NCBI GenBank assembly: GCA_946538875.1
Contig: CAMNHD010000037.1
Coordinates: 1-10,040, forward strand
Length of the DNA: 10,040 nt
Reading direction: 5' to 3'
Source: an uncultured Treponema sp.
Lineage (GTDB): Bacteria; Spirochaetota; Spirochaetia; Treponematales; Treponemataceae
The notes under the pieces were generated by a model, which did not search any database, was not told the origin of the DNA, and saw nothing but the letters and a program-made list of their open reading frames with translations. Positions 1-6,869 of this stretch are shown one piece after another (the first letter of the stretch is position 1; the number at the start of each line of letters is the position of its first letter). Position numbers and translations under genes: made by a program.

Positions 1-443
1 CAAACAATCAGCATAAGGTTTTTACGATGGCAAGCCCATGTGTTCCAAAATCCTTCAAAAGCTTGTAAAAAGTTTGAGCGAGGTGTATCAAGCCATGGCA
101 GCTCATCTATGAAAATTAGCTGACGGGAACCATCGTCGATTTTTTGCAAAAACTTTTCAAGCAGGAAAAATGCATCAAGCCATGATTTTGGTTTATCGCA
201 TTCTTCCATTCCATGAAGGAGTAGAGATTTATAAAAGTGTTCAAGCTGATTTTTCATATGACCTTTTGCATCATCTTTGCTTGGTGCAAGACCAGCATGT
301 CTGAATGTAATACGGCCAGCAAAAGTTTCATCTACAAGATATGTTTTTCCTACACGGCGGCGGCCATAAATCGCAACAAATTCTGCATTGTTTTTATCAT
401 AAAGCTTGTTTAATTCAGCAATCTCTTTTTTTCGACCAATCAT
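1..443 (-). CDS. AAA+ ATPase of the ATPase_2/DUF234 type, N-terminal part (runs off the window)
   Basis: Reading the minus strand from the ATG at 443 gives 147 codons with no stop, so the C-terminal part lies outside the window. The protein opens MIGRKKEIAEL, typical of this family. A Walker A motif GRRRVGKT is at residues 27-34 and a Walker B motif LIFIDELPWLD at about 109-119. The following FWNTWACHRKNLMLIV fits the strand after Walker B. Family knowledge: these proteins are usually about 450-480 residues, with a C-terminal DUF234 region related to PD-(D/E)XK nucleases; they are common in archaea and host-associated anaerobes, and their role is unsettled. The start is supported by an AAGGA ribosome binding site (456-452) about 8 nt upstream. 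No signal peptide is present, so it is cytoplasmic. The leader carries a strong promoter and a perfect inverted repeat, pointing to its own control. The family call is firm; the function is not known. Confidence 0.88.
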   Translation of the reverse strand, partial: MIGRKKEIAELNKLYDKNNAEFVAIYGRRRVGKTYLVDETFAGRITFRHAGLAPSKDDAKGHMKNQLEHFYKSLLLHGMEECDKPKSWLDAFFLLEKFLQKIDDGSRQLIFIDELPWLDTPRSNFLQAFEGFWNTWACHRKNLMLIV

Positions 444-451
444 AACCTTAT

Positions 452-503
452 TCCTTAATTAGAGATGAGTCTATATTTTTTATGTTTCATCTCTAATTAA
501 GGA
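452..503. repeat. Perfect 17-bp inverted repeat in the ATPase leader (operator or mRNA hairpin)
   Basis: The left arm 452-468 (TCCTTAATTAGAGATGA) is the exact reverse complement of the right arm 487-503, with an 18-nt AT-rich spacer. The outer end of the right arm touches the ATPase -10 box. The left arm includes part of the AAGGA ribosome binding site, and the ATG lies 8 nt beyond it. The site could bind a dimeric repressor over the transcription start. Alternatively, a stem in the mRNA could hold the ribosome binding site, depending on the exact start of transcription. The 12-bp core CTCTAATTAAGG recurs at 1870-1881. Confidence 0.8.
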
Positions 504-531
504 TAATAACACGGGTATATGTTGGTGTCAA
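503..531 (-). promoter_or_regulatory. Sigma70-type promoter for the ATPase gene
   Basis: On the minus strand a perfect -35 box TTGACA (531-526) is followed after exactly 17 nt by a -10 box TATTAT (508-503). Transcription should start near 497, inside the right arm of the inverted repeat at 487-503. This is the clearest promoter in the window by match and spacing. No start site has been measured. Confidence 0.7.
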
Positions 532-550
532 TGAATGTATACGCAATTTT

Positions 551-587
551 CTATAGACACCGCTCATTTCTGAGTGGTCTGTTATAG
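551..587. other. Imperfect intergenic hairpin
   Basis: ACCGCTCA (559-566) pairs with TGAGTGGT (571-578) across a TTTC loop, with one G-T pair. An outer CTATA/TATAG stem (551-555 with 583-587) encloses it across a small internal loop. It sits directly beside the GC-rich element that starts at 588 and may be its edge. There is no T-run on either strand, so it is not a typical intrinsic terminator. Its function is unknown. Confidence 0.5.
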
Positions 588-700
588 CGGGGGCCGCTTG
601 CTTGCCGAGAGACCTAGCCCCGATTGGAGGGGGTGACGGCTTGCCGGCACTTGCGCAGCAATGGAGGGGCAGGGCCCCCGGAACCCCGGAAAGCGGGTTG
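588..700. other. GC-rich structured intergenic element (about 70% GC)
   Basis: Base composition jumps to about 70% GC here between AT-rich flanks. The segment has several self-complementary parts: CGGGGGCC (588-595) pairs with GGCCCCCG (673-680), CCCC (618-621) with GGGG (629-632), and AACCC (682-686) with GGGTT (695-699). The plus strand stays open in the frame of the downstream glucanase from a TTG at 602. However, the translation before the GH17 domain is glycine/proline-rich and has no recognisable domain, so I read this as non-coding. It resembles dispersed GC-rich intergenic repeats that I associate with Treponema and some Bacteroidetes, which is recollection rather than a search. Positions 444-790 hold no gene that I can support. 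Confidence 0.5.
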
Positions 701-790
701 TACTACTCCAGTGTGCTCCGACGAAAGTATTCATACACAACCGAAAAAAAATCAATGGTAAGAGACCCTGCAATCTGTTACACTTGCTTT

Positions 791-1693
791 ATGTTTGAAT
801 GGGGAAAAGCGATTTGTTATTCCGGCTACAGAAGGAATCAGTCGCCTGCTGCTGCAATTTATCCGTCTTATGAAGAGATTGTGGAAGATTTGCAGATTCT
901 TGTGAATCTTGGTTATAAATACATAAGGATGTACGATCCGGTTGAGTATGCTGTGACGACCTGCCGGGTAATCAGGGACAAGGGCTTTGACCTTAAGATG
1001 ATGCTGGGCCCCGGTATTTGCTCCGAGCTGAACAATCCCGGCTGCCCCTGGCTTAAAAAAACTTATTCCGAAGCGGAATTTGCCGAGCGGCGGCAGTGGA
1101 ACGACAGGCGCTTTGACCAGCTGATTAAAATTGCAGATGACTACAAGGACGTTATAAACGCCGTTTCCATTGGAAATGAAAACACTCCCAGCTGGGGCGA
1201 AAACAATGTTCCCCTTGAACGCCTGATTTTCTTTGCGGACAAACTCAAGGCCAACTGCAGCCAGCCAGTCACTTTTAATGAGGGAGCCTTTGAGTGGCCA
1301 AAACTTACGGAACTTGCCAGGCATCTGGACATAATCAGCGTACATTCCTACCCCCTTTGGTACGGAAACACCGTTGAAGAAGCCCTGGAGGTGAACAAGG
1401 AATGGTACAAAAAAATCAGGGAGCTCTTTCCTGACAAGCCTGTGATTTTTTCTGAAGTGGGCTGGGCAACGGATGCCGTGGATTTTTCCCAGATGAAGGA
1501 AGGCCAGGCCAATGAAGCTAACCAGAAAAAATATTATCAGGACTTCTGTGCCTGGGCTGACGGAGAAAAAATCATATCCTATATGTTTGAAGCCTTTGAC
1601 GAGCCATGGAAGGGCGGCGACAATCCCCGTGAAGCCGAAAAGCACTGGGGAATCTTTGACGTTGACCGCAAGCCTAAGCTTTTGCTGCAATAG
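791..1693 (+). CDS. Glycoside hydrolase family 17-type beta-1,3-glucanase, cytoplasmic
   Basis: From the ATG at 791 the product is 300 aa, the usual size for compact bacterial GH17 (beta/alpha)8-barrel proteins. The first strand is GKAICYSGYRRNQSP (residues 5-19). The likely acid/base is E130 in SIGNEN and the likely nucleophile E222 in SEVGWAT, the GH17 pattern. A late signature FEAFDEPWK (266-274) precedes the ending HWGIFDVDRKPKLLLQ. Family knowledge: such enzymes cleave or transglycosylate beta-1,3-glucans such as laminarin fragments. No signal peptide is present, so it probably acts in the cytoplasm on imported oligosaccharides. The start is uncertain. The frame is open back to 602, with another ATG at 755, but no clear ribosome binding site precedes 755 or 791; I chose 791 because the domain begins there. 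The gene stands alone, and the next gene has its own promoter. Substrate and exo or endo mode cannot be read from sequence. Confidence 0.85.
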   Translation: MFEWGKAICYSGYRRNQSPAAAIYPSYEEIVEDLQILVNLGYKYIRMYDPVEYAVTTCRVIRDKGFDLKMMLGPGICSELNNPGCPWLKKTYSEAEFAERRQWNDRRFDQLIKIADDYKDVINAVSIGNENTPSWGENNVPLERLIFFADKLKANCSQPVTFNEGAFEWPKLTELARHLDIISVHSYPLWYGNTVEEALEVNKEWYKKIRELFPDKPVIFSEVGWATDAVDFSQMKEGQANEANQKKYYQDFCAWADGEKIISYMFEAFDEPWKGGDNPREAEKHWGIFDVDRKPKLLLQ

Positions 1694-1841
1694 ACTGGCT
1701 GAAGCTGACTTTTGGTCGCGTAAAACTTTTTTCACGAACTCTTCTATTCATCTTTTATGGGAAGCCAGAAAGACACAAGTTTTTCGAACTTCCCAAAACT
1801 CATTTTAAACCCCATTTATTGTAAGAATTCTTCTCGAAAAC

Positions 1842-1870
1842 ATGACAAACAGATAATACTGTATTATAAC
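1842..1870 (+). promoter_or_regulatory. Sigma70-type promoter for the repeat-rich surface lipoprotein
   Basis: The -35 box ATGACA (1842-1847) and the -10 box TATAAC (1865-1870) each differ from consensus by one base, and their spacing is 17 nt. Transcription should begin near 1877, giving a leader of about 50 nt before the ATG at 1930. The predicted start lies inside the 12-mer at 1870-1881 shared with the ATPase promoter region. The rest of 1694-1929 holds no gene. GGGAAG (1759-1764) could pair with CTTCCC (1789-1794), but no T-run follows. Confidence 0.6.
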
Positions 1871-1881
1871 TCTAATTAAGG
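1870..1881. promoter_or_regulatory. Shared 12-mer CTCTAATTAAGG at the transcription start (candidate operator)
   Basis: The same 12 bases occur at 491-502 and, as the reverse complement, at 453-464, forming the core of the ATPase inverted repeat. In both promoters the element starts at the end of the -10 box and covers the predicted transcription start, where a repressor would block initiation. The core TAATTA is palindromic. No matching regulator gene is visible in the window. Confidence 0.45.
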
Positions 1882-1892
1882 TTAAAGATTTC

Positions 1893-1916
1893 TTCAATAT
1901 AGGATTCAATATAGGA
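1893..1916 (+). repeat. Tandem duplication of TTCAATATAGGA in the lipoprotein leader
   Basis: Two perfect head-to-tail copies of a 12-bp unit occupy 1893-1904 and 1905-1916. The second copy supplies most of the AGGAG ribosome binding site (1913-1917) that serves the ATG at 1930, 12 nt further on. A gain or loss of a unit would alter the length of the mRNA leader but not the distance from ribosome binding site to ATG. Confidence 0.85.
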
Positions 1917-1929
1917 GAAAAGTGAGCTT

Positions 1930-4900
1930 ATGATTAAATGTTTTAAGTTTTTTTTTAAGCCTCCTCTTATTTGCGGCGGCCCTGTTTTTTTCAGCCTGTC
2001 AGACAGAAATTAATCCCGAAGCGGGCAATCCCCAGGAGCCTCTTTACTGTACCGTGTCTTTCTCTGCAAACGGCGGCAGCGGCACAATGGAGAGCGTGAC
2101 AGTCCCAAGAGGAACGGTGCTTCCCCTGGCCAAGAATGGCTTTTCAAAAGAAGGAAACATGTTCGTCAGCTGGAACACTTCTGCTGATGGCAGGGGAGCT
2201 GCCTACACTGACGAAACGGGCATAATTGTTTCGGGTGACATTGTACTCTATGCACAGTGGGCTGTTCCCCATACGGTTACTTTTCACCGGAACATCAGTT
2301 CAGGCGACTCAACGAGTGTCAGCCAGATTGTTCCCGAAAGAATTTACACTCTCCTTGACCAAAGCGAATTTGTAAACGGCAACAAAATCATTGCCTATTG
2401 GACAACCGAATCCGATGGAAGCGGTACAAAATACATGACGGACGGAGCCATAAAGACAAGTGAAGACACGGAGCTCTACGCAGTCTGGAAAGAAAAGTGC
2501 ATGGTTACTTTTAACACTGGTTTTGGCTCATCTGTCTCGGGCCAAATTGTAGCTGAGGGAACCTGTGCAAAAGAGCCAGCGGCACCAAAGCTTGACGGCT
2601 ACCGTTTTATGGGCTGGTATGCGGATGAAGACTGCACGATTCCTTTTGTTTTCGAAACAATGCCTATTGCTGAGGACACGGTAATTTTTGCCTCATGGAA
2701 GCAAGTTCTTTCTATTAAATATGATTCCAACGGCGGTTCTGGCGAAATAAAGGAACAAACTCTTCTTTTAGGCGAAGAGATTACTCTTAGGGAAAACACC
2801 TTTACCCGCACAGAATACGGCTTTGCATGCTGGAACACAAGTGCAGAGGGTGACGGAGACCGTTACGAAAACGGTGAATCCCTTACTCCGACGGAAAGCC
2901 TTGTTCTTTATGCTCAGTGGGGAAAGACCTGCACCCTTCAGTTCAACAAAAACAATGACGATGCGGAAGGGGAGATGGAAGAAGTTAGTGTCCCGGCAGG
3001 AAGCTCTCTTAGTCTTCCAGCAAATACATTCAGCCTTACTGGTTTCTACTGCTCAGGCTGGAATACTTCCCCTGACGGAAGCGGCGCAAGCTACACTAAC
3101 GGACAGACAATTATCCTTAACGAAAGCCTTGTTCTCTACGCCCAGTGGAAGGAGGGCAGCGGCATCTTCTATGATGTAAACCTTGCTGATCTCGATAACG
3201 GTGAAGCTGAGCTAAGCGCAACAAGAGGTATGTCCGGTGACTTTATAACTCTTTCTACGACCCCTGCACAGAACTACAAAGTCGGCTCTGTTACGGTAAC
3301 AAGTGCTTCCGGGACAGTCCCTGTCAGAACCATTACGGAAAACGAAAGCTATCAGTTCTCGCTTCCAGAAGAAGAAGTTACTGTAACCGTAGAATTTGTG
3401 CCGGACGTATATTACTTGAGCTTTGATTCTAGCATCAGCGGCTGCGAAAATTTCCCGCAGAACGAATATGTTACCATTGGAAGTCCCTATCAGCTTCCTT
3501 CGCTCACATACATTTACAGCGGAACAGGCTATACATTCAAAAACTGGAACACTTCCGCAGACGGCACTGGAACAAGCTATAGCGGCGGTTCTGATTTTAC
3601 TGGAACCGAAGCTATAACTCTGTACGCCCAGTGGACTTCTGGCTACAGCGTCAAGGGGGCAAATCTTGGCCAGGTTCTTTCGGCTGCAAAGGCAAAGAAT
3701 CTTACCACTGCAAAAGTCATCCTGACAGATACGGATGCCACAAGCCTTACTGGAACTTCTGACACTGCGATAAGCACTGTTGCCCAGGCCTTGAAAGCAA
3801 ACAGCACTGTAAACGTAAACCTGAGCTTTAGCGGCAGCCTGTCAACTTTGGGGGACTATGCCTTCTACGGATGTTCAAACCTCAAGAGCATAACACTTCC
3901 CTCTGGCTTAAAGACTTTGGGGGATTATTCATTCTGCACTTGTTCCGGGCTTACCAGCATTACAATACCAAGTTCGGTTACGAGCATTGGTTCCTATGCT
4001 TTTAGATACTGTATGGGAATCACGTCGATAACTGTTCCCTCTGGTGTAACAGATTTGCTGGGAACTTTCTATGGATGCTATGCGCTCTCTACAGTCTCCT
4101 TACCTGCCAACCTTGAAACAATAGGTGCCGAAACATTTGAAGATTGTTCGGCTCTTAGCGGCATAAGCATACCGTCTAAGGTTGAAAATATTGGAGAACA
4201 TGCCTTTGCAGGCTCCGGGCTTACTACAATTACTATACCTGCTACAGTCCGCTGGGTGTCTAAATCTGTCTGCTACGGCTGCAAGAGCCTGAAGACCGCT
4301 TATGTAAGAGTTTATGAATTTGATAGTGACGGAAATTACAATGGAAATGAAATAGGAGACGCCGCTTTTGTAGGATGTACAAGCCTTACAACTGTACAAT
4401 TTGCGTGTTCTGTTCCTTACAGGGCCTTTGAAGATTGCACAAGTCTTAGCAGTGTAACTTTTACTCAAAGCAAAATAAGTTCTATTGGTGAATCTGCGTT
4501 CAGTTATTCACCTATTACATCCATCACTCTGCCTTCAGGATTGGATCAAATTGGTAACGGTGCATTTTGTAATTCTAAGCTTAAATCCATAACAATTCCT
4601 GCTTCGGTTAGCAATATTCAAAATGGAGCTTTCCAGGACTGTACAAGCCTTACAAGTGCATCTTTTGCAAGCGGATCCAAAATCCTTAAAATTAGTGAAA
4701 ATGTATTCAGAAATACAGGCATTACTTCTTTTTCAATACCCTCAACGGTAAGGGAGATTGGAGCGATGGCATTTATGGACTCAAAGCTAACGAGCATCAC
4801 AATCCCAAGTGAAGTTGGCTACATAGAAAATCGTGCATTTGATGCATCAACATTAACAAGTGTTACTTTCGCAAATACAGGTTTTTGGAAGGTATATAGT

Positions 4901-5017
4901 TATTCCGGGGCTACAAGCGGAGATTCTATTGTTGTAACAGATTCGGCTACAAATGCAACGAACTTAAAAGGCACATGGTCTACTAAGATACTGCGTAGAA
5001 ATGGATATGGGCTTTAA
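1930..5017 (+). CDS. BspA-like surface lipoprotein with InlB-type B repeats and LRR_5 repeats; frame broken at a T-run
   Basis: An uninterrupted frame runs from a GTG at 2054 to the stop at 5015-5017 (987 codons). That frame extends further upstream, coding for an N-terminus that has no start codon of its own. Removing one T from the run at 1948-1956 joins it to the ATG at 1930 and gives about 1028 aa beginning MIKCFKFFLSLLLF, with a lipobox FSAC (Cys23). Counted from 2054, six InlB/Flg_new-type repeats end near residues 69, 145, 215, 289, 365 and 527. Most end in LYAQW, and four contain WNTS followed by an acidic/glycine turn. A separate beta domain lies between repeats five and six. About fifteen BspA-type leucine-rich repeats (FxxCxxLxSIxIPSxV pattern) fill about 595-945, then a short tail. 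Family knowledge: BspA-like proteins of oral treponemes and Tannerella bind host matrix or other bacteria. Adhesion is therefore inferred. As sequenced, the gene is OFF, broken, or misread by one base. Confidence 0.85.
1948..1956 (+). repeat. Run of nine T in the lipoprotein signal-peptide coding region (possible phase-variation tract)
   Basis: With nine T, translation from the ATG at 1930 leaves the lipoprotein frame and ends at the TAA at 2011 after 27 codons. With eight T, the same ATG reads through a hydrophobic signal sequence to a lipobox cysteine and on into the full repeat protein. Runs of this length are prone to slippage in replication and transcription, and also to sequencing error. 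Confidence 0.7.
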
Positions 5018-5045
5018 ACCAGTGTCATTAATTTAACAAATTGTC

Positions 5046-5066
5046 ATGCCGGATTTATTTCGGCAT
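5046..5066. other. Hairpin downstream of the surface lipoprotein gene
   Basis: ATGCCG (5046-5051) pairs with CGGCAT (5061-5066) over a 9-nt loop, 29 nt after the lipoprotein stop codon. No T-run follows, so intrinsic termination is doubtful. A second possible pairing, TGCTGAA (5082-5088) with TTCAGCA (5127-5133), suggests that much of the 5018-5178 gap is structured. The piece TTTCGGCATC followed by CACGG recurs in the hairpin at 8462-8500. The gap holds no gene. Confidence 0.45.
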
Positions 5067-5178
5067 CCACGGTTAAAGGAATGCTGAAACACACGGCTGT
5101 AGCTGATGCGCTGTCGTGGCATGGCGTTCAGCAGACATTTAGTTACTGGCATAAGATTAACATAAAAAAGGAGAAACT

Positions 5179-6849
5179 ATGAAATCATCAAAACTTACCC
5201 TGCTCGCAATAGCGGGAATGTCATTGGCTGCGGGGGCAGCTTTTGCTCAGACACCCTCTTCCAACACAAGTACTGTTACCAGCGGACTTGTCAGCGACAA
5301 CCTTGTTGACTCATTCGACACTGGTGTGGACGGAAAGAAAATCATTTTCTTTGCTGGCTACGGAATGAGCGACAATCTTTTGCAGCTTGGCTACGGACAG
5401 CGTTTTGGCGAAAAGTTCTGGCTTTCTGTTTATGACGGATGGTTTTTCAACGCCAACACGCTAAAAACAGAGACGGCCACAAGCGATGCTGTTGCCCATG
5501 ACGGGGTGAACACTGACTATACGGACAAAAGCTCCAGCGCAAGTCTTTCCGGCTCGGAGCGCATAAAGAACAACTTTGCCCTCAGTACATACATCGGAAA
5601 TAAAATCGGCGGAACCTTCTACTGGAATACAGATCGCACAAAGTTCAACGGTTATGCTGCGGCAAATCCAACTGGCGCGCTCAGCGACACAAACGGCACC
5701 ACTTCAACAAAGACAGGTACCGAAAGCCACGAAGAGGGAACCGAAAGCGTCACCGAATACTCGGCACTCGCAAACAAAAAGTCCACCGACACATTCGGCA
5801 TTTCTTTTAACGGAGTGGGCACACCAAAACTTCTTGGCGAAAGGGAATTCTACTTCAAGCTGAATTCTGTGCAGCTTGCCTTGGAAAAAAGGTACATCAA
5901 CCTGGCATGGGCAAAGTCTTCAAAGCTGAACGGCTCGGATGTTGACGGAGAAGACCAGCCCTCTTACAAAGGAACTTACAGCTTCAACAAGTATACTCCT
6001 TCAATAGAATTGGAGACAGGTCTTACCTTTAAGAAACTTTGGGACACTGTAACGCCTTCTTTTGCTCTTTCTGACGGCTTCGACATTTCATTCCGCAGCA
6101 ACAAAAACAGCTACGACTACACAAGGTTCTCCACGAACGACAGCAGCACTTGTACAACCGAAGTCACAGACTACAGCATGTCTCAGGGAGAATACAGCAA
6201 CTGGAACAATACTCTCACTCCCCAGTTCACTTTTGACTTTGACCTTGGTGAAAAGATCATCCTCAAGGCAAAGGCTCTGGCAGGATTCACAATTGGCGAC
6301 CTTTACAGCGGGGCTGACTCTTACACGACAACTGTGACATCAACAAGTGTGGACAAACTTACCGGTGACAAAACTGTCAGCAAGACTGTGACAAATTCTG
6401 GCTCTGCCGTAAACACAGATATCTTCGAAACTTCCCTGACACCAGCATTCTCCCTTGGCTTTGAATACAAGATTGTGCCGGAAAAGTTCAACTTTAACCT
6501 TGGGGTTTCAGCTTCGGCTGGAACCTTTACCTGGACAAAGAAAACTACGACCAACAGCTACATTGCAGAAAAATCGACAAGCACCTTTACCAACGAAGCC
6601 GGTGAGACAACTGTTACTGCAAGTACATACACGCCTGCCAATGGCGACGGTACCGGCTCAGGGGATGCAAGCGCAGACAAGCAGGAAAACACATTCTCAT
6701 GCACAAGCCCTTCCGCAACAGCCCGCCTGGGCTTTACATGGCTGCTTGCAGACAAGGCTCAGCTTGACACATACCTGCTGGGCGGAACATCAAGCGGTTC
6801 TGCAACTCCAACATGGGCAATGAACGTTATGTTCGGATTCAAGTTCTAA
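5179..6849 (+). CDS. Secreted outer-membrane beta-barrel-like protein, unrecognised family
   Basis: The product is 556 aa. The start is fixed by AGGAG (5169-5173) 5 nt before the ATG and by a clear signal peptide: Lys at 2 and 5, a hydrophobic stretch, then AAGAAFA before Gln24, the likely cleavage site. The mature protein is rich in Ser, Thr, Gly and aromatic residues. It has alternating beta-strand-like segments such as IIFFAGYGMSDNLLQLGYG, separated by Thr/Ser-rich stretches that look like surface loops. It ends NVMFGFKF. A terminal phenylalanine with alternating hydrophobic residues is the usual signal for beta-barrel assembly. The gene lies 20 nt upstream of a lipoprotein gene and is probably cotranscribed with it. 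I do not recognise a named family. A spirochete porin or surface barrel is the best reading, inferred from topology. No enzyme motif is visible. Confidence 0.75.
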   Translation: MKSSKLTLLAIAGMSLAAGAAFAQTPSSNTSTVTSGLVSDNLVDSFDTGVDGKKIIFFAGYGMSDNLLQLGYGQRFGEKFWLSVYDGWFFNANTLKTETATSDAVAHDGVNTDYTDKSSSASLSGSERIKNNFALSTYIGNKIGGTFYWNTDRTKFNGYAAANPTGALSDTNGTTSTKTGTESHEEGTESVTEYSALANKKSTDTFGISFNGVGTPKLLGEREFYFKLNSVQLALEKRYINLAWAKSSKLNGSDVDGEDQPSYKGTYSFNKYTPSIELETGLTFKKLWDTVTPSFALSDGFDISFRSNKNSYDYTRFSTNDSSTCTTEVTDYSMSQGEYSNWNNTLTPQFTFDFDLGEKIILKAKALAGFTIGDLYSGADSYTTTVTSTSVDKLTGDKTVSKTVTNSGSAVNTDIFETSLTPAFSLGFEYKIVPEKFNFNLGVSASAGTFTWTKKTTTNSYIAEKSTSTFTNEAGETTVTASTYTPANGDGTGSGDASADKQENTFSCTSPSATARLGFTWLLADKAQLDTYLLGGTSSGSATPTWAMNVMFGFKF

Positions 6850-6869
6850 GGAAAACAGGAGACATATAT

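Noticed and set aside
602..790. N-terminal extension of the glucanase from the TTG at 602
   Set aside because: It passes through the GC-rich hairpin element and gives a low-complexity sequence with no signal peptide or domain; open frames are expected by chance in GC-rich DNA.
752..1735. Long minus-strand open frame of 327 codons opposite the glucanase
   Set aside because: It is antisense to a gene with intact GH17 motifs, and its translation shows no domain.
1759..1794. GGGAAG/CTTCCC inverted repeat downstream of the glucanase as a terminator
   Set aside because: Only six base pairs, a 24-nt loop and no T-run after it.
2823..3179. Plus-strand open frame of 118 codons inside the surface lipoprotein gene
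   Set aside because: It is a shifted frame of repeat DNA, with no signal or domain and no separate ribosome binding site.
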